This document shows, in pieces, positions 7,135-11,936 of a stretch of DNA of 11,936 bases. Location of the stretch: positions 1 through 11,936 of the forward strand of contig DFGZ01000003.1 of assembly GCA_002371295.1 (NCBI GenBank), read 5' to 3'. The notes under the pieces are model-generated. The model searched no databases. It saw nothing but the letters and a program-made list of their open reading frames with translations, and was not told the DNA's origin. Source of the stretch: Oribacterium sp. UBA3737. GTDB lineage: Bacteria; Bacillota_A; Clostridia; Lachnospirales; Lachnospiraceae. Both the position numbers and the translations under genes were made by a program. Position 1 is the stretch's first letter. Each line of letters starts with the position of its first letter.

Positions 7135-8430
7135 ATGGAACAGTTTATCATGAAAGGCGGAAAACCGCTGCACGGAGAAGTCGTGATCGGCGGGGCAAAG
7201 AATGCCGCATTAGGTATTATTGCCGGAGCGCTTTTAACAGATGACGATGTTACAATAGAAAATCTGCCGGACGTACGTGATATAAACGTTATGCTGGAGG
7301 CTCTCAAGGAAGTGGGAGCAACTGTTAAACGCATTGACAGACATACTGCCCTTATAAATGCGTCTAATATTCAGGATGTTTCAATCGATGATGAGTACAT
7401 CCGAAAGATCAGGGCATCGTACTATTTTATCGGAGCATTGCTTGGAAAATACAATAAGGCCATAGTTCCGCTACCGGGTGGATGCGCTATCGGTTCAAGA
7501 CCGATAGATCAGCATATCAAGGGATTCAGAGCACTCGGAACCAATGTAGAGATCAAGAACGGATGTGTTCATGCAGAAGCACCTGACGGACTGAAGGCAG
7601 CTCATATCTATCTTGATGTGGTCTCGGTAGGAGCCACTATTAACATCATGCTTGCAGCCGCTCTTGCGGAGGGCAGGACCATAGTGGAGAATGTGGCAAA
7701 GGAGCCTCATATCGTAGATGTTGCGAACTTCCTGAATTCAATGGGAGCCAATATCAAGGGTGCCGGTACAGATACCATCCGTATCAAGGGTGTGAAAAAA
7801 CTGCATGGAACCACATATGCGGTAATTCCTGATCAGATAGAGGCGGGAACCTTTATGTGTGCTGCAGCTGCAACAAGGGGAGATGTGCTTATAAAGAATG
7901 TCATTCCCAAGCATCTTGAGTCCATATCCGCAAAGCTTCTCGAGATGGGCAATACCATCTATGAGTATGATGAAGCTGTGCGTGTGATAGGTGCGGAGAT
8001 TCAGCATCCTACAGATGTAAAGACTCTTCCTTATCCTGGTTTCCCTACCGATATGCAGCCGCAGATGGCTGTGACCCTGGCTCTTGCCGAAGGGACATCG
8101 GTGGTCATAGAGTCTATATTTGAGAACAGATTCAAGTATGTCGATGAGCTTGCGAGAATGGGATCAAATATAAAGGTCGAGGGCAATGTTTCCGTTATTG
8201 ACGGAGTAAAGGGTTTCACAGGTGCCAGTGTCAATGCACTGGACTTGAGAGCAGGTGCGGCTCTGGTTATTGCGGGACTTTGTGCCGAGGGAATAACAAC
8301 AGTAAACGAGATAGGTTATATCCAGAGAGGATATGAGCATTTCGACAAAAAGCTGCAGACACTGGGGGCTGATATCGCCATGGTGGATTCTGAACGTGCA
8401 GCTCAGAAATTCAGGCTCAGAGTAGGCTGA
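7135..8430 (+). CDS. murA: UDP-N-acetylglucosamine 1-carboxyvinyltransferase
   Basis: MurA transfers enolpyruvate from PEP to UDP-GlcNAc, the first committed cytoplasmic step of peptidoglycan synthesis. The 431-residue length and motifs fit the family throughout: GGAKNAALGIIAGALL at the N-terminus, RASYYFIGALLG, the active-site loop PGGCAIGSRPIDQHI and a C-terminal DLRAGAALVIAGL. The catalytic cysteine, C117, is present, so the enzyme should be of the fosfomycin-sensitive type. The start ATG 7135 is chosen because AAGGAG lies at 7125-7130, though the four-base gap is short; ATG 7150 is possible. An upstream in-frame GTG (7093) would add an unconserved stretch and is rejected. Firmicutes often carry two copies (MurA/MurZ); which paralogue this is cannot be decided here. 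It has its own promoter and a strong terminator, so it is likely monocistronic. Confidence 0.96.
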   Translation: MEQFIMKGGKPLHGEVVIGGAKNAALGIIAGALLTDDDVTIENLPDVRDINVMLEALKEVGATVKRIDRHTALINASNIQDVSIDDEYIRKIRASYYFIGALLGKYNKAIVPLPGGCAIGSRPIDQHIKGFRALGTNVEIKNGCVHAEAPDGLKAAHIYLDVVSVGATINIMLAAALAEGRTIVENVAKEPHIVDVANFLNSMGANIKGAGTDTIRIKGVKKLHGTTYAVIPDQIEAGTFMCAAAATRGDVLIKNVIPKHLESISAKLLEMGNTIYEYDEAVRVIGAEIQHPTDVKTLPYPGFPTDMQPQMAVTLALAEGTSVVIESIFENRFKYVDELARMGSNIKVEGNVSVIDGVKGFTGASVNALDLRAGAALVIAGLCAEGITTVNEIGYIQRGYEHFDKKLQTLGADIAMVDSERAAQKFRLRVG

Positions 8431-8442
8431 ACAGATTTTTAT

Positions 8443-8481
8443 AAAGAGATTGATGATTGCTTTCATCAGTCTCTTTTTTTT
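8443..8481 (+). terminator. Rho-independent terminator of murA
   Basis: AGAGATTGATGA (8445-8456) pairs with TCATCAGTCTCT (8463-8474), with one G-U pair and a six-base loop. It is followed by an eight-base T run ending at 8481. It begins 12 bases after the murA stop. Confidence 0.9.
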
Positions 8482-8490
8482 ACATGGCAG

Positions 8491-8577
8491 ATTGATAAAA
8501 AAATATCAATAATATATTGACAAAAAAATATCAGAGTTATATACTGTCAATATCGATATTGATAAAAAAATAACGAT
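8491..8577 (+). promoter_or_regulatory. adhE promoter with iterated Rex-like operator elements
   Basis: The core promoter is a perfect -35 TTGACA (8517-8522), 17-bp spacer and -10 TATACT (8540-8545), with a start near 8552. Three direct copies of a 20-bp element surround it: ATTGATAAAAAAATATCAAT (8491-8510), ATTGACAAAAAAATATCAGA (8516-8535, containing the -35) and ATTGATAAAAAAATAACGAT (8558-8577). Fifteen of twenty positions are identical in all three. The first copy is itself an inverted repeat (ATTGATA/TATCAAT). A perfect 16-bp palindrome TCAATATCGATATTGA (8547-8562) covers the predicted start. The 18-bp core of the first copy matches 11 of the 14 fixed positions of the clostridial Rex consensus TTGTTAA-N4-TTAACAA as I recall it. 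Rex control of adhE is known in clostridia, so redox repression is the likely reading. Confidence 0.75.
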
Positions 8578-8630
8578 GTTCACGAATGGAACTATTTCAT
8601 TTTTTGTTGCCACAGAAAAGAGGAAATCAC

Positions 8631-11297
8631 ATGAGTAAAGTAAAGAATCCGACAATTGTAAAGGATATGGAAACACTTGAAGCAAAGATTCAGGTGGTTC
8701 GTGAAGCACAGGAGAAGTTTGCTACATACAGCCAGGAGCAGGTTGATAAGATCTTCAATGCAGCTGCTACAGCTGCAAATCAGATGCGTATCCAGCTTGC
8801 ACAGATGGCTGTTGAGGAAACAGGCATGGGCGTAGTTGAGGACAAGGTTATCAAGAACAACTACGCAGCTGAGTATATTTATAACAAGTATAAGAATGTT
8901 CAGACCTGCGGAGTTATCGATGAGGATCCGGCATTCGGAACAAAGACAGTTGCCGAGCCTCTGGGCCTCATTGCAGCAGTTATACCGACAACAAACCCTA
9001 CTTCAACAGCAATTTTTAAAACACTTATCTGCTTGAAGACACGTAACGGTATCATCATCAGTCCGCACCCAAGAGCAAAGAAGTGCACCAGCCTTGCTGC
9101 AAAGATCGTACTTGATGCTGCGGTAGCTGCAGGAGCTCCGGAGAACATCATCGGATGGATAGATGAGCCTTCACTTGAGATGACATCCGAAATCATGCGT
9201 TCAGCAGACTGCATTCTTGCCACAGGCGGTCCGGGCATGGTTAATGCAGCTTATTCATCCGGAACACCGGCTCTCGGTGTTGGTGCCGGAAACAATCCAT
9301 GCATCATCGATTCTTCAGCAGATATTGAGAATGCGGTTTCATCAATTCTTCACTCAAAGACCTTTGATAACGGTATGATCTGTGCTTCAGAGCAGTCAGT
9401 AACGGTTGTTGCGGACATTTACGATAAGGTCAAGAAGGAATTTGAATACAGAGGTGCATATTTCCTCAACAAGGAGGAGCGTGAGAAGGTTGGAAAGACC
9501 ATCATTATCAACGGCTCACTCAATGCAAAGATCGTAGGCCAGCCTGCATGGAAGATAGCAGAGCTTGCAGGTGTTAAGATTCCTCATGACAAGAAGGTTA
9601 TCATCGGAGAGGTTTCAGACAACACAAAGGCAGAGCCTTTTGCACATGAAAAGCTTTCTCCTGTTCTCGGAATGTATAAGGCAAAGGACTTTGATGCAGC
9701 TATCAAGAATGCAGAGATCCTTCTCATGGATGGCGGTCCTGGACATACAGCGTCACTTTTCATCGATCCACGTGAGACAGAGAAGATACATAAGCATGCA
9801 GTTGCAATGCACGCATGCAGAATACTTCACAACATGCCATCTTCCCATGGCGGTATAGGTGACCTTTATAATTTCAAGGTAACTCCTTCTCTTACACTTG
9901 GATGCGGTTCATACGGCGGAAACTCTGTATCAGAGAACGTTGGTATCAAGCATCTTTTGAATTACAAGACAGTTGCAGAGAGGAGAGAGAACATGCTTTG
10001 GTTCAGAACACCTGAGAAGGTTTATTTCAAGAAGGGATGTATGCCTGTTGCTCTGAATGAGCTTAAGGATGTATATGACAAGAAGAAGGTATTTATCGTA
10101 ACAGACTCCTTCCTTGATTCAGCAGGATATATCAAGCCTATTACAGACAAGCTCCATGAGCTGGGAATAGATTACAGAGTATTCTCACATGTTCAGCCGG
10201 ATCCTACTCTTGCCAATGCTGTAGAGGGTGCTGAGCAGATGGCACGTTACAATCCTGACACTATCATCGCTTTCGGCGGCGGTTCAGCAATGGATGCAGG
10301 AAAGATCATGTGGGTACTTTATGAGCATCCTGAAGTAAAGTTTGCTGACATGGCAATGCGTTACATCGATATCAGAAAGAAGGTATACCAGTTCCCTAAG
10401 ATGGGTACAAAGGCCCTCTTTGTAGCTATCCCTACATCATCAGGAACAGGTTCTGAGGTAACACCGTTCGCGGTAATTACAGATCAGGAGACAGGAACCA
10501 AGTATCCTATCACAGACTATGAGCTTCTTCCGAACATTGCCATCGTGGACACAGACAACATGATGACACAGCCGAGAGGACTCACAGCAGCATCAGGTAT
10601 CGACGTACTGGTACACGCTCTTGAGGCATATGCAAGTATGATGGCAACACCGTATACAGACGGTCTTGCACTTCAGGCAATGAAGAGAGTATTTGATTAT
10701 CTTCCAACAGCCTATAACGAGCCGACAAACATCAAGGCACGTGACGAGATGGCTAATGCTTCCTGCATGGCAGGTATGGCTTTTGCCAATGCATTCCTCG
10801 GAATCTGTCACTCAATGGCTCATAAGCTGGGAGCATATCATCACATTCCTCACGGACTTGCAAACGCTCTGCTTCTCACCGAAGTAATAAGATATAACTC
10901 TTCCGAGCAGCCTCCAAAGATGGGTACATTCCCACAGTATGAGTATCCTCATACACTTAAGAGATACGCTGAATGTGCACGTTTTGTAGGCATTAACGAG
11001 TCAGATGACAAGAAGGCTGTAGACAAGCTCTGCGAAAAGATAAATGAGCTCAAGAAGACAGTTGGTGTAAAGGAAAGAATCCAGGACTATAACGTAACAG
11101 AGGAGGATTTCCTTAAGACTCTTGATGAAATGAGTGTCAATGCCTTTGACGATCAGTGTACAGGTGCCAACCCACGTTATCCGCTGATTTCAGATCTCAA
11201 GGAAATGTATAAGCTTGCATTCTACGGAAAGAAGTATGAGAAGAATGACAAGACACCTGTTGAGATCATGGATTGTGTCAAGGAGTACACAGAGTAA
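8631..11297 (+). CDS. adhE: Bifunctional acetaldehyde-CoA/alcohol dehydrogenase
   Basis: AdhE reduces acetyl-CoA to acetaldehyde and then ethanol, oxidising two NADH, to regenerate NAD+ in fermentation. This is a full-length 888-residue fusion. The N-terminal aldehyde dehydrogenase part (about 1-440) has the nucleophile C251 in FDNGMICASEQ and the nucleotide region around IPTTNPTS. The C-terminal iron alcohol dehydrogenase part (from about 475) has GGGSAMDAGK (549-558), PTSSGTGSEVTPF and all four iron ligands by alignment to E. coli AdhE: D658, H662, H727, H741. The protein should form spirosome filaments like its homologues. Start ATG 8631 has AGAGG seven bases before it; the in-frame ATG 8586 lies in the predicted leader and would add an unconserved tail. 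The gene ends in TAATAA and is flanked by terminators, so it is monocistronic. The upstream operator array suggests redox control. Confidence 0.98.
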   Translation: MSKVKNPTIVKDMETLEAKIQVVREAQEKFATYSQEQVDKIFNAAATAANQMRIQLAQMAVEETGMGVVEDKVIKNNYAAEYIYNKYKNVQTCGVIDEDPAFGTKTVAEPLGLIAAVIPTTNPTSTAIFKTLICLKTRNGIIISPHPRAKKCTSLAAKIVLDAAVAAGAPENIIGWIDEPSLEMTSEIMRSADCILATGGPGMVNAAYSSGTPALGVGAGNNPCIIDSSADIENAVSSILHSKTFDNGMICASEQSVTVVADIYDKVKKEFEYRGAYFLNKEEREKVGKTIIINGSLNAKIVGQPAWKIAELAGVKIPHDKKVIIGEVSDNTKAEPFAHEKLSPVLGMYKAKDFDAAIKNAEILLMDGGPGHTASLFIDPRETEKIHKHAVAMHACRILHNMPSSHGGIGDLYNFKVTPSLTLGCGSYGGNSVSENVGIKHLLNYKTVAERRENMLWFRTPEKVYFKKGCMPVALNELKDVYDKKKVFIVTDSFLDSAGYIKPITDKLHELGIDYRVFSHVQPDPTLANAVEGAEQMARYNPDTIIAFGGGSAMDAGKIMWVLYEHPEVKFADMAMRYIDIRKKVYQFPKMGTKALFVAIPTSSGTGSEVTPFAVITDQETGTKYPITDYELLPNIAIVDTDNMMTQPRGLTAASGIDVLVHALEAYASMMATPYTDGLALQAMKRVFDYLPTAYNEPTNIKARDEMANASCMAGMAFANAFLGICHSMAHKLGAYHHIPHGLANALLLTEVIRYNSSEQPPKMGTFPQYEYPHTLKRYAECARFVGINESDDKKAVDKLCEKINELKKTVGVKERIQDYNVTEEDFLKTLDEMSVNAFDDQCTGANPRYPLISDLKEMYKLAFYGKKYEKNDKTPVEIMDCVKEYTE

Positions 11298-11354
11298 TAA
11301 GGGCTGTGACAATCAATTGTTAGTATAGAGAGAATAGAATCTGTTGAAAAAACG

Positions 11355-11377
11355 TGAACCTTGTGGCAGCAAGTTCA
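11355..11377 (+). other. Hairpin in the adhE 3' untranslated region
   Basis: TGAAC (11355-11359) and TTG (11361-11363) pair with CAA (11370-11372) and GTTCA (11373-11377) around a TGGCAG loop, with one bulged C. It has no T-run and sits just before the terminator, so it may protect the transcript's 3' end. It is visible as an inverted repeat only. Confidence 0.4.
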
Positions 11378-11382
11378 TATAA

Positions 11383-11421
11383 AAGAAGAAGTGAGAGTTT
11401 AAAAGACTTTCACTTCTTTTT
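11383..11421 (+). terminator. Rho-independent terminator of adhE
   Basis: GAAGTGAGAGT (11388-11398) pairs with ACTTTCACTTC (11406-11416), with one G-U pair and a seven-base loop. Flanking A and T runs (to 11421) extend the stem and supply the U-tract. It lies about 85 bases after the adhE stop. Confidence 0.88.
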
Positions 11422-11526
11422 GTACTGTAAAGACAGACTCAGCAGTCCGTGAGCGTGTAAATAAAAGGGTCAGCAGGTCCCCTGTTTCAAGAAGATATAT
11501 AAAATTGGCATATCTGATATTTTATA

Positions 11527-11572
11527 TTTACTCAAAAGTTATGACGTGATATATTTGCTGTGTTAAACACAG
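11527..11572 (+). promoter_or_regulatory. Probable gdhA promoter with start-site dyad
   Basis: TTTACT (11527-11532), a 17-bp spacer and TATATT (11550-11555) preceded by TGA (extended -10) predict a start near 11562. A perfect inverted repeat, CTGTGT-TAA-ACACAG (11558-11572), straddles that start. It could be an operator or, if transcription begins earlier, a first leader hairpin. Confidence 0.5.
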
Positions 11573-11574
11573 AG

Positions 11575-11667
11575 ATTCGGAGCCAATGGGGGCGCCTTTC
11601 AGGAAAGAGGGCGTAGTCTGTCCTGGCATCCGGATTTTTTTAATTAAGAAATGTTTCCTGAAGGAGG
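11575..11667 (+). promoter_or_regulatory. Structured gdhA leader: terminator-like hairpin plus Shine-Dalgarno complement
   Basis: An outer stem pairs ATTCGGAGCCA (11575-11585) with TGGCATCCGGAT (11624-11635), with one bulge and one G-U pair. It is followed by seven T's (11635-11641), the form of an intrinsic terminator placed 35 bases before the gdhA start codon. Inside it, CAGGAAAGA (11600-11608) can pair with TCTGTCCTG (11617-11625, one mismatch). Alternatively the overlapping TTCAGGAAA (11598-11606) is a perfect 9-base complement of TTTCCTGAA (11654-11662), which runs into the AAGGAGG ribosome site (11661-11667). The alternatives are mutually exclusive, which suggests attenuation or a riboswitch-like control. 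I could not match it to a riboswitch class that I know. Confidence 0.55.
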
Positions 11668-11675
11668 AAAATCTT

Positions 11676-11936
11676 ATGTCTTATGTTGCAGAAGTATTTG
11701 AAAATTTAAAGGCTAAACATCCAAATGAGCCTGAGTTCCTTGAGGCTGCAGAGAGAATTCTCAGCTCTCTTGATCCTATCGTAGAGAAGAACGAGGATGT
11801 ATACAGAAAGAACGCTCTTCTTGAGAGATTCGTAGAGCCTGAGAGAATCATCACATTCAGAGTACCCTGGACTGATGATAAGGGTGTTAACCATGTAAAT
11901 CTTGGATACAGAGTACAGTTCAATTCAGCAATCGGA
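11676..11936 (+). CDS. gdhA: Glutamate dehydrogenase, 5' part (3' end outside window)
   Basis: The 87 visible residues match the N-terminus of the hexameric, typically NADP-dependent glutamate dehydrogenase. It makes glutamate from 2-oxoglutarate and ammonium and so links nitrogen assimilation to carbon flow. Diagnostic stretches are MSYVAEVFENLKAKHPNEPEFLEAAE, the block ERFVEPERIITFRVPWTDDKGVNHVN and GYRVQFNSAIG, which in the family leads into the PYKGGLRFHP substrate site just beyond the window. The start ATG 11676 is eight bases after a perfect AAGGAGG (11661-11667). Cofactor preference and catalytic Lys/Asp lie outside the window and cannot be checked. Confidence 0.95.
   Translation, partial: MSYVAEVFENLKAKHPNEPEFLEAAERILSSLDPIVEKNEDVYRKNALLERFVEPERIITFRVPWTDDKGVNHVNLGYRVQFNSAIG

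Larger units (their letters stand above)
11298..11675. other. 378-bp intergenic region between adhE and gdhA
   Basis: The stretch holds, in order, the adhE 3' hairpin and terminator, then about 100 bases (11422-11526) with no gene that I recognise. That stretch contains short dyads such as CAGG-TCC-CCTG and AGATAT with ATATCT flanking an AT-rich run. The gdhA promoter and structured leader follow. No credible ORF or tRNA is present. Confidence 0.7.

Noticed and set aside
8586..8630. Upstream ATG extending adhE by 15 codons
   Set aside because: It lacks a good ribosome site and the added residues do not resemble AdhE; AGAGG precedes ATG 8631 at normal spacing.
11575..11641. Known riboswitch classes (ZTP/pfl, glycine, fluoride, c-di-GMP, T-box) in the gdhA leader
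   Set aside because: None of the invariant motifs that I know for these classes is present, so no class name is assigned.

Overview
The window looks like chromosomal DNA of an anaerobic Firmicute, most likely a Lachnospiraceae-type clostridium (family-level guess; genus not resolved). The reasons are a bifunctional AdhE, a MetG with a C-terminal tRNA-binding domain, a clostridial-style MurA, a TraX-family membrane protein, an MBOAT/DHHW O-acylation pair, strong AGGAGG-type ribosome sites and textbook sigma-A promoters with AT-rich flanks. I see no phage, IS, CRISPR or plasmid genes. No tRNA or 5S/16S/23S rRNA is visible. The one RNA gene I can support is the signal recognition particle RNA on the minus strand.

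Layout. 1-1479: 3' part of metG (+). 1498-2277: TraX-family membrane protein (+), whose stop overlaps the start of 2274-3152, a TatD-family metal-dependent hydrolase (+). These three are closely packed and end at a hairpin terminator (3189-3235). 3247-3362: SRP RNA (minus), convergent with tatD and driven by a strong promoter at 3370-3398. The -35 hexamer of that promoter also sits at the -35 position of a plus-strand promoter for the next operon. 3446-5191: AlgI-like membrane O-acyltransferase (MBOAT) and 5216-6955: DHHW/AlgJ-like secreted-side SGNH-type protein, together a two-gene cell-surface O-acylation unit. 7135-8430: murA (peptidoglycan precursor synthesis), with its own promoter inside two dyads and a strong terminator behind it. 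8631-11297: adhE (acetyl-CoA to ethanol), preceded by a promoter embedded in three copies of a 20-bp AT-rich element that resembles a Rex redox operator. 11298-11675: an intergenic region with the adhE terminator, a gdhA promoter and a folded leader. 11676-11936: 5' part of gdhA (glutamate dehydrogenase), cut by the window end.

Functionally the window mixes housekeeping genes (metG, tatD, SRP RNA, murA), envelope modification (MBOAT plus DHHW) and NAD(P)H-linked metabolism (adhE, gdhA). The most interesting material is regulatory: the gdhA leader, where one segment can pair either within a terminator-like hairpin or with the Shine-Dalgarno region; the iterated operator at adhE; and the shared -35 between the SRP RNA and the O-acyltransferase operon. 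At protein level the unusual points are an approximately 85-residue charged, probably coiled-coil insertion in the MBOAT, a long acidic cytoplasmic tail on its DHHW partner, and a TraX protein that lacks the Asp-His pair I expect in its first helix. I did not find an obvious new defence or mobile system.
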